Origin: Vibrio atypicus
Lineage (GTDB): Bacteria; Pseudomonadota; Gammaproteobacteria; Enterobacterales; Vibrionaceae
Length of the DNA: 64,000 nucleotides
NCBI RefSeq assembly: GCF_009811315.1
Contig: NZ_BLID01000009.1
Coordinates: 1 to 64,000 of the forward strand
Direction: 5' to 3'
In this document: positions 35,057-43,153 of the stretch, piece after piece
Layout of the letters: every line of letters starts with the position of its first letter
How positions within the stretch are numbered: the stretch's first letter is position 1
Translations under genes and position numbers: made by a program
The notes under the pieces: model-generated
The model's database searches: none
Told to the model about the DNA's origin: nothing
What the model saw: the letters and a program-made list of their open reading frames with translations, nothing else

Positions 35057-35929
35057 TTGAACGCTGAACGTAAAGCTGCCTGGATCCTCATTGCGACAAC
35101 GATGCTTGCAGGTATGGGGTGGATTTTTTCAAAAGAATCAATTCAAGGATTGCCTCCTTTTGGTTTCGTAGGGTTACGCTTCTTGGTGGCCTCTATATGT
35201 TTATTACCACTTTGCCTTAAACCATTAACACAACTAACGGTTAAACAAGCTAGTCAAGCCGTAGGGGGAGGGGTGATTCTTGCATTGGCCTTGTTGGCTT
35301 GGGTTCACGCGATTTCGATCAGTGAAACACTTGGGGAAGGCGCGTTTATTGTTAGCTTATCGATGATCATTGTGCCAATTGTTGCCTGGGCTCTGTTTAA
35401 AGAGAGACCTAAGAGAGCCTTTTGGATTGCAATGCCGATCGCTGTTGCTGGTTTAGCATTCTTATCTCTTAAAGGTGGATGGAATAGCGCACCTGGACAA
35501 ATATGGTTTTTAGCCAATGCCTGCCTACTTGCCCTACATTTTAACGTCAACAGCAAACTGGCTCAAAGGCTCCCCGTATTGCTACTGACGTGTATTCAAT
35601 TATTTGTCACAGGTGTGATCGCCTTATTCGCGTCAGCGATGCTAGAGAGCTTCCCTGACGCGATTGAATCATCCATTTGGGGTTGGTTTGCGGCTAGTGC
35701 ATTACTAGCCACCAGCCTACGTTATGTGATGCAGACGTTAGGGCAGAAAGGCTGCAATCCAGGTAATGCCGCTTTAATTATGTTACTAGAACCTATTTGG
35801 ACGGTGATCCTAAGTATTGTTTGGTATGGCGAGCAACTTTCTACCAACAAAATGATTGGTTGCGGATTAATTTTATTGGCGCTTGTTTTTTATCGAACTG
35901 ATGGTCGTCTATTTAGAATACGGCGCTAA
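35057..35929 (+). CDS. EamA/DMT-family membrane transporter
   Basis: 290 residues with about ten membrane segments in two EamA halves (about 8-135 and 150-285). The start is a TTG at 35057 with AAGAG upstream; the first ATG is 15 codons further in and would cut into the first membrane helix. The family exports amino acids or other metabolites (drug/metabolite transporter superfamily). No substrate can be assigned. It is not tightly linked to its neighbours. Confidence 0.88.
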   Translation: MNAERKAAWILIATTMLAGMGWIFSKESIQGLPPFGFVGLRFLVASICLLPLCLKPLTQLTVKQASQAVGGGVILALALLAWVHAISISETLGEGAFIVSLSMIIVPIVAWALFKERPKRAFWIAMPIAVAGLAFLSLKGGWNSAPGQIWFLANACLLALHFNVNSKLAQRLPVLLLTCIQLFVTGVIALFASAMLESFPDAIESSIWGWFAASALLATSLRYVMQTLGQKGCNPGNAALIMLLEPIWTVILSIVWYGEQLSTNKMIGCGLILLALVFYRTDGRLFRIRR

Positions 35930-36046
35930 GTTTTTAATCTAGTTTAGAGATATCTCCTGTTATTTAATTTGAGGCTGAAACTAAATTGGCATTATTAATA
36001 GTTTTGCGATTAGAATTACTGTAGGACTATTTACAGGGATAGAGAA

Positions 36047-37000
36047 ATGAAAATTGGTGTTATTGGCGCGGGTGCGGTTGGCGTAGGTATTTGTAATTAC
36101 CTGTTAACGTTAGGCAGTGTCAGTGAACTGGTGTTATTGGACAAAAACCTCGATCGTGCTGAAGGCGAAGTGTTCGATTTTCGTCATACGGCAGCACTGA
36201 CATTCTCCAAAAATACGCATATTGTGCCAACGGATGATTATCTTACTTTGATTAGTGCGGATGTTGTCGTGATAACGGCTGGTGCGCAGATCAAACAAGG
36301 CCAGACTCGCATTGATCTTGCTGAAATTAACAGCAAAATAGGTGTTGAAATAGCGAAGGAAGTAGAGCGAGTTGCACCAAAAGCAACATTGATCGTAGTT
36401 TCCAATCCGTGCGATATCGTCGCGCATTTCATTGCGAAAAATACCGGCTTTCCTCGTGAGAAAGTGATCAGTAGTGGTTGTGTGATTGATACAGCACGTT
36501 TGATGAGTATTGTTGCCAATCGAGTTAACCTCGACCCGAAAAATGTGTTTGGCTATGTGCTAGGAGAGCATGGAAGCAACTGTTTTACGCCAAAAAGCCT
36601 TATCTCAATCGCGGGTCAACCTGCTGATTATTATTGTGATACTCACCATATGGAACGTATTTGTGCAGATGAGCTTTTGGAGTCAGTCAAACAAGCGGGC
36701 TATGAAATCTTTAAACGTAAGCAAAATACCACTCACGGTATCGCTGCGAGTGTATTTCGCATCATTCAAGCGATCATGATTGATGAGCGTTCTGTTCTGC
36801 CGGTTGCCACACTTCTTAATGGTCAATACGGTATTCATGATGTAGTTTTGAGTCTACCGACCGTTGTGGGTAGGAATGGTGCCGAGTCGATTTTAAATCA
36901 TCCGTTTACCGAAGAAGAAACCCGTGCATTGCTCGAGATAGCGAAGAATGTGACTAATGTGGTTGCTGAGGTCGCACAGAAAACCCAGCTTCAAGCCTAA
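36047..37000 (+). CDS. L-lactate/malate dehydrogenase family protein, unusual specificity loop
   Basis: 317 residues, an NAD-dependent 2-hydroxyacid dehydrogenase. Rossmann motif GAGAVGVG at 7-14. Catalytic residues are present: R88 (GQTR), D148 and R151 (IDTARL), H175 (GEHG). The residue that sets specificity in this family, Gln in lactate and Arg in malate dehydrogenase, is I82 here (AGAQIKQGQTR). That suggests another, perhaps larger and hydrophobic, 2-oxoacid substrate. The start has GGGATAGAG upstream. Monocistronic with a strong terminator. Confidence 0.85.
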   Translation: MKIGVIGAGAVGVGICNYLLTLGSVSELVLLDKNLDRAEGEVFDFRHTAALTFSKNTHIVPTDDYLTLISADVVVITAGAQIKQGQTRIDLAEINSKIGVEIAKEVERVAPKATLIVVSNPCDIVAHFIAKNTGFPREKVISSGCVIDTARLMSIVANRVNLDPKNVFGYVLGEHGSNCFTPKSLISIAGQPADYYCDTHHMERICADELLESVKQAGYEIFKRKQNTTHGIAASVFRIIQAIMIDERSVLPVATLLNGQYGIHDVVLSLPTVVGRNGAESILNHPFTEEETRALLEIAKNVTNVVAEVAQKTQLQA

Positions 37001-37006
37001 CTTGGT

Positions 37007-37033
37007 TGCCGACACTAGGAAGTGTCGGCATTT
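37007..37033. terminator. Terminator between the dehydrogenase and blc genes
   Basis: A 10-bp perfect stem (TGCCGACACT with AGTGTCGGCA) is followed by TTTGTTATT. It lies between convergent genes and could serve both. Confidence 0.85.
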
Positions 37034-37034
37034 G

Positions 37035-37550
37035 TTATTGTGCCTGAAATGGAAAGATGAGTTTGCTGCTATCGAATCCTGCTTGTTCGGCGATTCTAAG
37101 GTATTTATTCAGTTTATAATCAGGTAATTGGGGAGAACGAGAGAGAATCCAGAAATAGTCTCGACTGTAACCGCTAACAAGCGCGGTTGAATAATCACTC
37201 TCTAAATAGAACACGACATAGCTGCTGTAAAATGGGCCAAAAAAGGACACTTTTAAATGGCCGACGTCTGAATCATTCACAAATTTCGCTTTGCCAATGG
37301 CTTCACTCCACTGTTGTTCTTCTTGATCCCAGCCGCGATTAATCACGTTTATGCTACCGTCTTCGTTAAACGAATACTGTGCTGACACATTAGATAAACC
37401 GCGTTCGAAACTGTGGTCTAATCGGGCGACTTCATACCAAGTCCCTAAATATAACTGAGAATCAAAGCTGTCCACTGCTTGTAAGCCCTTGGGTATTGAT
37501 GTACAAGCTGTGAGGGCAAATAGTGCAAACAATAAAAAGTATCTTTTCAT
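37035..37550 (-). CDS. blc: Outer-membrane lipocalin
   Basis: 171 residues from the ATG at 37550; a TTG three codons upstream is less likely. The lipoprotein signal ends with LTAC (cysteine at residue 16). The lipocalin motif is YLGTWYEVARLDHSFERG near the start, and the structurally important end segment is RDYFWILSRSPQLP. Blc in E. coli is an outer-membrane lipoprotein that binds lysophospholipids or fatty acids under envelope stress. No SD-like sequence is strong upstream. Confidence 0.93.
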   Translation of the reverse strand: MKRYFLLFALFALTACTSIPKGLQAVDSFDSQLYLGTWYEVARLDHSFERGLSNVSAQYSFNEDGSINVINRGWDQEEQQWSEAIGKAKFVNDSDVGHLKVSFFGPFYSSYVVFYLESDYSTALVSGYSRDYFWILSRSPQLPDYKLNKYLRIAEQAGFDSSKLIFPFQAQ

Positions 37551-37615
37551 ATTAATCAAAAGCTTATCGTAGGTTGTCTAAGTTTAGCTGCTAAAGAGAG
37601 AGATGAGAAGTAAAG

Positions 37616-37643
37616 TTGAACTTTGTGGTAATCTCTTTACTAT
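37616..37643 (+). promoter_or_regulatory. Candidate TonB2-operon promoter with overlapping palindrome
   Basis: TTGAAC (37616-37621), 16 bases, TACTAT (37638-37643). The -35 element lies inside the palindrome AAAGTTGAACTTT (37612-37624), and AGTAAAG/CTTTACT arms (37609-37615 and 37635-37641) flank the region. No good Fur box was seen, although TonB systems are often iron-regulated. Confidence 0.4.
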
Positions 37644-37692
37644 GTGACTAATCCAAATTATGGCTGTTTGCCCAATCCGTTAAAGATATTTC

Positions 37693-38460
37693 ATGAGCAT
37701 CACAAGACCAGTTTTAATCATTTCTACGCTATTTGCCTCCGTTAGTTCAGCGGCTTCTGATATTGATCAAGCATTAACTATTCAAGACAAATCTTTGAGT
37801 GCGTCAGCAAAGAGTCAAAAACGCATTGATAGTAGTGATGAACGTATTCAGCGGTTAAAGGCTGAGGTTGAACAGTTGGAAGCAGAGGTCGACAATTTAT
37901 CTGTTTATCAAAAACACCTTACTCACTTATTAGAAAGCCAGCAGCAAGAACAAGAGAGTCTCGATTCGCAACTTAATCAAATACAAGTGACACGACAGGG
38001 TTTAGTCCCTTTGATGTATCACATGTTAGATGGACTAAAACGCCTCGCAGATACCACTGTTCCGGTTAAAAAAACGCAAAGAAATGAACGGATTACTCGC
38101 CTTGAAAAGCTGATGACTCGCTCTGATGTGAGTGATGCGGAGAAGTACCGTCTCATCTTAGATGCTTATCAAGCTGAAATTGAATACGGCAACAAGTTAG
38201 GGGTGTACTCCGAGCGTATAACAATAAATAGTGAACTACGAGAAGTGGAGATATTGCATCTCGGTAGATTGAGCCTGATCGCTCGCAGTTTGAACGGTGA
38301 AAGATACTGGCAATGGGATTCAATAACCCAGCAATGGCAAACGGGTGAAACTGGTATAAAAGATGAATTGGAAAAGGCGTATCAAATTGCTCATCAAAGA
38401 CTTGCACCGGACTTTATTACCTTGCCTGTTCAACGTATTGATGAGGAGGTAACACAATGA
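37693..38460 (+). CDS. DUF3450 coiled-coil periplasmic protein of the TonB2 cluster
   Basis: 255 residues with a signal peptide cleaved after SSA (about residue 20). Residues about 35-100 form a long coiled coil (ERIQRLKAEVEQLEAEVDNL), followed by the conserved DUF3450 body. It is the first gene of a six-gene unit and overlaps ttpC by 4 bases (ATGA). In Vibrio TonB2 clusters (V. cholerae VC1548-VC1543 order) this gene always precedes ttpC, so it probably works with the energising complex. The ribosome binding site is weak (AAAGAT). Confidence 0.85.
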   Translation: MSITRPVLIISTLFASVSSAASDIDQALTIQDKSLSASAKSQKRIDSSDERIQRLKAEVEQLEAEVDNLSVYQKHLTHLLESQQQEQESLDSQLNQIQVTRQGLVPLMYHMLDGLKRLADTTVPVKKTQRNERITRLEKLMTRSDVSDAEKYRLILDAYQAEIEYGNKLGVYSERITINSELREVEILHLGRLSLIARSLNGERYWQWDSITQQWQTGETGIKDELEKAYQIAHQRLAPDFITLPVQRIDEEVTQ

Positions 38461-39791
38461 TTAATCGCCTCCTATTAAGCTTATTCTTGTGTTCAATTAC
38501 GTTTCCAACTATTGCGGAACAAGCGTTGGTGGCGCAAGTTAAGCAGCAAACTACTGAGCAAGCTCTACATGACAAAGCGAGAGAAGCGAAGTTTGAGCAG
38601 CTGGAAAAAACATTGCTTGAACGTAAAAACGCCTTGTTAGTGCAAAAAAAGCAGCTCGATGAGCAGAACCAGTTATTGAGCCAGACGTTTACTAGCAACG
38701 AAAAGCAGCTAGCGGATTTAGAACAAAAACTGCGTTTGGAGATGGGCAGCTTAGGTGAAGTATTCGGTGTTGCTCGCCAAAATGCCAAGCTGGTAAATAC
38801 TGAACTTAATCAAGCCGTGAATAGCGTTGGTAATCAGGCAAGTTTAGACACGGTATCGTCATTTTTAGATGAAGGCGCTTTGCCAACAATCCATCAACTT
38901 GTTCAGTTATGGCGAGTTATGGAGAAGCAAGTCTATGACAGCGAAATAAGCAAGATGGTGCTTGTTGACTATGTTAGTGCTGATGGAAAAGTTGAATCTC
39001 AAAAGGTGCTTAAGCTAGGTGCTTTTGCATTGGTAGGTGAGCAGGGTTATCTACATTGGGATGGCAAGCAAGCTCAGGATTATATTAATCAGCCCAAACA
39101 TGTGCCGAAGTTAAGTGACCTTAATAGCGAGCAGCAAGGCGATCATTCATTAGTTTTGATTGATCCAACGCGAGGACAAGTTTTACAGCAATACGCTTAT
39201 CAGCCTACTTTGATGGATAGAATTGAAGCAGGTGGTGTTGTTGGCGGTGTGATCATCACTTTGATGGTGGTTGGATTAGGGATTGCGGCCGTGCGTGGTG
39301 TGATTATTTTCAATATCCGCCGAAAAGTGGCCAAGCAATTAAGCCTAATTGAACCACAGCTTAATAACCCGTTAGGGCGAGTTATCGCGGTTTATGATGA
39401 ACAAAAACCAAGAAGCTTAGAAGCACTTGAATTACGACTACTGGAAGTCATTTTAGATGAGCAAGCCAAGCTTGAAAAAGGCTTGTCTATGTTAAAGCTT
39501 TTAGCTGCGCTTGCCCCAATGCTTGGTCTACTCGGTACGGTAACAGGGATGATTGAAACGTTCCAAGTCATCACGTTATTTGGCGCTGGCGATGCAAAAG
39601 TTATGGCTGGTGGAATCTCGATGGCACTGGTGACGACGGTCATGGGACTTATTGCTGCTATGCCATTATTATTGGCTCACAATGTACTCTCTACCCAAGC
39701 TGAAAATTTGCGAAATATACTCGAAAAGCAAGGTGTTGCTCTAGTCGCACAACAAGCAGAGCAAGGTCAAACAAAACCGGTGGTTGCTTAA
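38457..39791 (+). CDS. ttpC: TtpC, ExbB/TolQ-type component with long periplasmic N-terminus
   Basis: 444 residues. A signal peptide ends near residue 20; the periplasmic part has coiled coil (about 20-105) and a globular region to about 255. A first membrane segment at about 260-285, then the MotA/TolQ/ExbB proton-channel domain (LGLLGTVTGMIETFQ; GGISMALVTTVMGLIAAMPLLL). TtpC is the fourth protein of Vibrio TonB2 systems, needed for TonB2-dependent siderophore uptake. It starts within the last codons of the DUF3450 gene, and exbB2 begins 2 bases after its stop codon. Confidence 0.92.
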   Translation: MINRLLLSLFLCSITFPTIAEQALVAQVKQQTTEQALHDKAREAKFEQLEKTLLERKNALLVQKKQLDEQNQLLSQTFTSNEKQLADLEQKLRLEMGSLGEVFGVARQNAKLVNTELNQAVNSVGNQASLDTVSSFLDEGALPTIHQLVQLWRVMEKQVYDSEISKMVLVDYVSADGKVESQKVLKLGAFALVGEQGYLHWDGKQAQDYINQPKHVPKLSDLNSEQQGDHSLVLIDPTRGQVLQQYAYQPTLMDRIEAGGVVGGVIITLMVVGLGIAAVRGVIIFNIRRKVAKQLSLIEPQLNNPLGRVIAVYDEQKPRSLEALELRLLEVILDEQAKLEKGLSMLKLLAALAPMLGLLGTVTGMIETFQVITLFGAGDAKVMAGGISMALVTTVMGLIAAMPLLLAHNVLSTQAENLRNILEKQGVALVAQQAEQGQTKPVVA

Positions 39792-39793
39792 TT

Positions 39794-40354
39794 ATGTTGG
39801 ACTCGATGAATGCTTTCATTGATAGCTTGTTTCGTGGTGATTCAGCGATGAGTTCTTTACAGGGATTTATGTTGCAAGGTGGCCCTGTACTGTGGTGCTT
39901 ATTGGCTGTTGTGGCACTGTTTTGGTTATTTGTGATAGAGCGCTGGCTGTTTTTGTTTGTTTCATATCCTAAGTTGCGCACTGGATGGTTGAACGCTTGG
40001 AATGAGCGGCACGAGCATATCTCTTGGTATGCACATGCCATCCGAGAAGGGTGGCTATCTGAAGCGAGAATATCGCTTTTTCATAACTTAAATATTATCA
40101 AGGTGTTGGTTTCTCTTTGTCCAATGCTCGGGTTATTGGGTACGGTAACGGGAATGATCTCAGTTTTCGATGCGATGTCGTATCAAGGAAACGATGATGT
40201 TGAACTAATGGCTTCAGGAATCGCGTTAGCCACACTTCCGACCATGGCAGGTATGGTGGCTGCACTTGTCGGTATTTTTGTTCATGCTCGATTAGTCAAA
40301 GCATGTCAGCTAAGAAGTTTCAACTTAGAACGGTCATTGAGGAGTGAAGCATGA
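39794..40354 (+). CDS. exbB: TonB2-system ExbB
   Basis: 186 residues with three membrane segments (about 30-55, 107-130 and 142-165). The channel motif is LCPMLGLLGTVTGMISVFDAM, here cited in two parts LCPMLGLLGTVTG and MISVFDAM; the second half has ASGIALATLPTMAGMVAA. It uses the proton gradient together with ExbD to drive TonB. Overlaps exbD by 4 bases. The role as the second ExbB-like protein besides TtpC matches the known TonB2 cluster. Confidence 0.94.
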   Translation: MLDSMNAFIDSLFRGDSAMSSLQGFMLQGGPVLWCLLAVVALFWLFVIERWLFLFVSYPKLRTGWLNAWNERHEHISWYAHAIREGWLSEARISLFHNLNIIKVLVSLCPMLGLLGTVTGMISVFDAMSYQGNDDVELMASGIALATLPTMAGMVAALVGIFVHARLVKACQLRSFNLERSLRSEA

Positions 40355-40755
40355 GACTTGGCAAACGCTCTTATAAGCAAGAAGAGGCGCAAGTTGATTT
40401 GACGCCGATGCTAGATATTGTTTTTATCATGTTGATTTTCTTTATCGTCACAAGCTCATTTGTTAAAGAGTCAGGAATTGATGTTGAACGCCCAAAAGCG
40501 AGCAATATCATGGCTCAGAAAGAGGCTGGTATCTTTGTTGCGATTACTTCAAGCAATGATATCTACATTGATAAACAGATGGTTGACGAAGCACGAGTTC
40601 AAGCTCGGCTGGAATCCTTGTTGAATGAGAGCCCTAGCCGAAGTTTAGTGATTCAGGCGGATGAGCGCGCGTTTAATGGTGTGGTTGTCAAAGTTATGGA
40701 TGCAGCCAAAAGTGCAGGTGTAGAACACATTGCTTTAGCTGCGGAGAGCCCTTAA
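40351..40755 (+). CDS. exbD: TonB2-system ExbD
   Basis: 134 residues, one membrane segment at about 20-42 with the essential aspartate in DLTPMLDIVFIMLIFFIV (D25 by count of the motif), then a periplasmic ExbD/TolR domain. It overlaps exbB by 4 bases and tonB by 1 base, so the genes are translationally coupled. It forms the proton-driven motor with ExbB. Confidence 0.95.
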   Translation: MRLGKRSYKQEEAQVDLTPMLDIVFIMLIFFIVTSSFVKESGIDVERPKASNIMAQKEAGIFVAITSSNDIYIDKQMVDEARVQARLESLLNESPSRSLVIQADERAFNGVVVKVMDAAKSAGVEHIALAAESP

Positions 40756-41387
40756 TGCTGCGGTTGCTAGTCGCTTTACCACTATCTGCATTTTTGTCTG
40801 CTGCTCTGTTTATGTTAATGGCTTGGTTAGTTCGGGCGCCCGATATAAATTCCATTGATCATCAAAATCTACAAGCGGTAGATTTTATTGTTTCAGAGCA
40901 GGAACAAACAGCATCGAGGCGTATTAGGAGTGTGCCGGAGCCACCACAGCACGAGCAGGCACCTTCTATCGAGCCATTAAATATTACGCCGCGTTCTACC
41001 GACCAGTCACTTTCATCAATTCCAATTCAGCCATTAGGCGAACTCGCGGGCGTTGCCGTGGATATTGGGGGAGTGGATGTTGCTGTCGCGACTCTTGCGC
41101 CTGTCAAAATGAGCCATCAAGCGATGCCACTTTATCGTGTTGAGCCACGCTATCCTGCAAAAGCGCGTCAGCGCCGAGCTGAAGGCCATGTCGTGATTCG
41201 TTTTGATATTGACGAGAATGGTGTGCCAATAGGGCTAAAAATCATTGAAGCACAACCGAAGAGACTATTTGATCGCGAAGCACTTGTTGCTCTTAAGCAG
41301 TGGCGATATCAACCGAAGTTAGTCAACGGCAACGCCACGCGACAAATTGGCCAAACCGTGAAACTAGAGTTCAGGTATCCTAAATGA
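40755..41387 (+). CDS. tonB: TonB2 energy transducer
   Basis: 210 residues. A single N-terminal membrane anchor (about 5-27), a short proline-containing linker (VPEPPQHEQAPSIEP), and a C-terminal TonB domain with YRVEPRYPAKARQRRAEGHV and FDREALVALKQWRYQP. The linker is shorter than in TonB1 and the protein resembles the TonB2 group. It passes energy to outer-membrane siderophore or heme receptors. Its start codon shares a base with the exbD stop codon. Confidence 0.94.
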   Translation: MLRLLVALPLSAFLSAALFMLMAWLVRAPDINSIDHQNLQAVDFIVSEQEQTASRRIRSVPEPPQHEQAPSIEPLNITPRSTDQSLSSIPIQPLGELAGVAVDIGGVDVAVATLAPVKMSHQAMPLYRVEPRYPAKARQRRAEGHVVIRFDIDENGVPIGLKIIEAQPKRLFDREALVALKQWRYQPKLVNGNATRQIGQTVKLEFRYPK

Positions 41388-42550
41388 TGAAATCATGGTT
41401 GAGTATTGTGCTGTTAGTTTCTGTCCATGCTTCAGCGACGGAATTGTCCCGTTTTTCTGCTCAGAAACTGCAACAAGCTGAGAAGTTTCAAGCGAATCAA
41501 GAGTGGCAGAAAGCGATTGAACTGCTTGCTCCAATTGAGTCAAATCGTCAATATGACCTAGCGGTTATGAAGCGAGCCTTAGGGGTTTATTATTGGCAAA
41601 ATGGTCAAGTCGATTTGGCTATCGATAGCTTAGATGATTCGCTTAGTGTGGAGCAACTTGATAAGAAAGCTCAGCAAGAGACTCGCAGAATGTTGGCTGA
41701 CCTCTATTTCAACCAGCAGCATTATTCCCTGGCTCTAAATCATTACTATGTTTTGGTTAAAGAGGTTTCTGTTGGAAAAGAAAATTCTGATCTTTGGCTT
41801 GTCATCGCGAAGGCCCATTACCAGTTGCAAGAATGGCAAAAAACATTGCAATCGATAAATAAGGTCATTGCATCGCAGTCGAAGATCGAAGTTGAGCCGT
41901 TAACGATTCAACTTGCTGCTCGACTTCAATTGAAGCAGTGGCATGCTTCAGAAAAAAGCTTGAAACAGTTGTTAGCACTCCAGCCGGAGAACGAGCAGTG
42001 GTGGAGTCAGTTAGTGAGCGTGCAGCTTAGAAATAACGATCCTGCTTCTGCTTTAACAACATTGGCTGTCGCGAAGCACAATATTGTACTTTCAGAGCAA
42101 GAAAATCGCTTACTGATTCAGCTATTGGCAAAACAAGGAATGCCGGAGCAAGCGGCTCGCCAATTGACTCAAGTGACCATTAAAGGCGATAAGCTTAATC
42201 AACATATTGAACTGGCGAGATTGTGGCAGCAAGCGAAGGAGTGGGATAGGGCGATTGAATCTTGGTATTCAGCTGCTCAAATAGATCCTATTTATTACAT
42301 GGAGCAAGCACAGCTATTGATGCATAAAAACGAGTATCATTTGGCACTGGAGGCATTGAATAAATACCCTAAGCATAGCGCTCAGCTGCTACTCCTGCGT
42401 GCTCAAGTAAAGTATAAGCTTGGTCAAATAGAAGGAGCGTTGATTGATGTGGAGGAAGCGCAGAAAGTCGAGCCAACACAAAGTGGTGAAAGTTGGCTGA
42501 ACTACTTAAAAGAGAAAGTTCATACCAGTAGATTGAGTGATATACGTTAA
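41384..42550 (+). CDS. TPR-repeat exported protein of the TonB2 cluster
   Basis: 388 residues with a signal peptide cleaved near SVHASA (about residue 18). Several tetratricopeptide-like repeats, for example AQQETRRMLADLYFNQQHYS, AIESWYSAAQIDP and LALEALNKYP. It overlaps tonB by 4 bases and ends the operon before a terminator. TPR proteins at this place are conserved in Vibrio TonB2 loci. Presumably a periplasmic scaffold for the complex; the partner is not known. Confidence 0.85.
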   Translation: MMKSWLSIVLLVSVHASATELSRFSAQKLQQAEKFQANQEWQKAIELLAPIESNRQYDLAVMKRALGVYYWQNGQVDLAIDSLDDSLSVEQLDKKAQQETRRMLADLYFNQQHYSLALNHYYVLVKEVSVGKENSDLWLVIAKAHYQLQEWQKTLQSINKVIASQSKIEVEPLTIQLAARLQLKQWHASEKSLKQLLALQPENEQWWSQLVSVQLRNNDPASALTTLAVAKHNIVLSEQENRLLIQLLAKQGMPEQAARQLTQVTIKGDKLNQHIELARLWQQAKEWDRAIESWYSAAQIDPIYYMEQAQLLMHKNEYHLALEALNKYPKHSAQLLLLRAQVKYKLGQIEGALIDVEEAQKVEPTQSGESWLNYLKEKVHTSRLSDIR

Positions 42551-42565
42551 GTCATCAGGCACAAA

Positions 42566-42591
42566 AAAAGGGAAGTTAATCTTCCCTTTTT
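42566..42591. terminator. Terminator of the TonB2 operon
   Basis: AAAAGGGAAG pairs with CTTCCCTTTT around TTAAT, with a T run after it. It lies between convergent genes. Confidence 0.88.
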
Positions 42592-42606
42592 GCGTTTTTA
42601 TGCACT

Positions 42607-42831
42607 CTATTTTTGCTCTAGACAGGCAAATTCTGCTCGCCAAACTAGAGAGTGCGCAGATTCCATGTTAGCCAGCAGCTCTTTGCCAGAAAGCTGTGGA
42701 AATGCGTGCATTACCTTAGCATCTTCGACACTGTTTGTTTTTGCGTAAGCCCTAACATGTGTGAAGGTTCCTGACAGATTACGAGACAGCATAGTTCGTG
42801 AGAGGCAAATGCCAAAAATATCCCTTTTCAT
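42607..42831 (-). CDS. Small protein, unknown function
   Basis: 74 residues. The ATG at 42831 is preceded by AGAGGG at a good distance, and the stop codon lies 15 bases from a terminator, which support a real gene. The sequence is mixed and soluble, with one Cys near each end and no signal peptide. The family was not recognised. Confidence rests on the start context and position only. Confidence 0.5.
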   Translation of the reverse strand: MKRDIFGICLSRTMLSRNLSGTFTHVRAYAKTNSVEDAKVMHAFPQLSGKELLANMESAHSLVWRAEFACLEQK

Positions 42832-42968
42832 TTTTTTCCCTCTAAAAACAACACGGTTCTTATCGTTTTTTTATCAACCGTGATACCAAGACGTTGAGCA
42901 CCACTCGGGCGCTTAATAATTATACAAGATGATTGCGTAGTTAGCGTAAAAATTAACCAGTATTTTAT

Positions 42969-42982
42969 ATGATCTAAATCAA
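42969..42982 (+). promoter_or_regulatory. FNR/CRP-like site upstream of the CitA/DcuS-type kinase
   Basis: ATGATCTAAATCAA matches the FNR consensus TTGAT-N4-ATCAA at 9 of 10 positions. It lies 172 bases before the kinase start. Otherwise the 322-base gap 42832-43153 shows nothing definite. Confidence 0.5.
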
Positions 42983-43153
42983 TTATCTTTTGCATTTCTT
43001 AATCGTGCTCTAGTAAGCCATAACGGTGATTTAGTCTCATGGAGAAAAGATAGTTACGGCTGATTATATACTTACAACATTCACACTTCAGGTCTAAGGG
43101 TCTCGTTGAAGCACATCAAGAGTGTTAGCCTATGCGGGATACAAGGAGAAAGT

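Noticed and set aside
37560..37692. Fur box upstream of the TonB2 operon
   Set aside because: No 19-bp match to the Fur consensus could be read; only unrelated palindromes are present.
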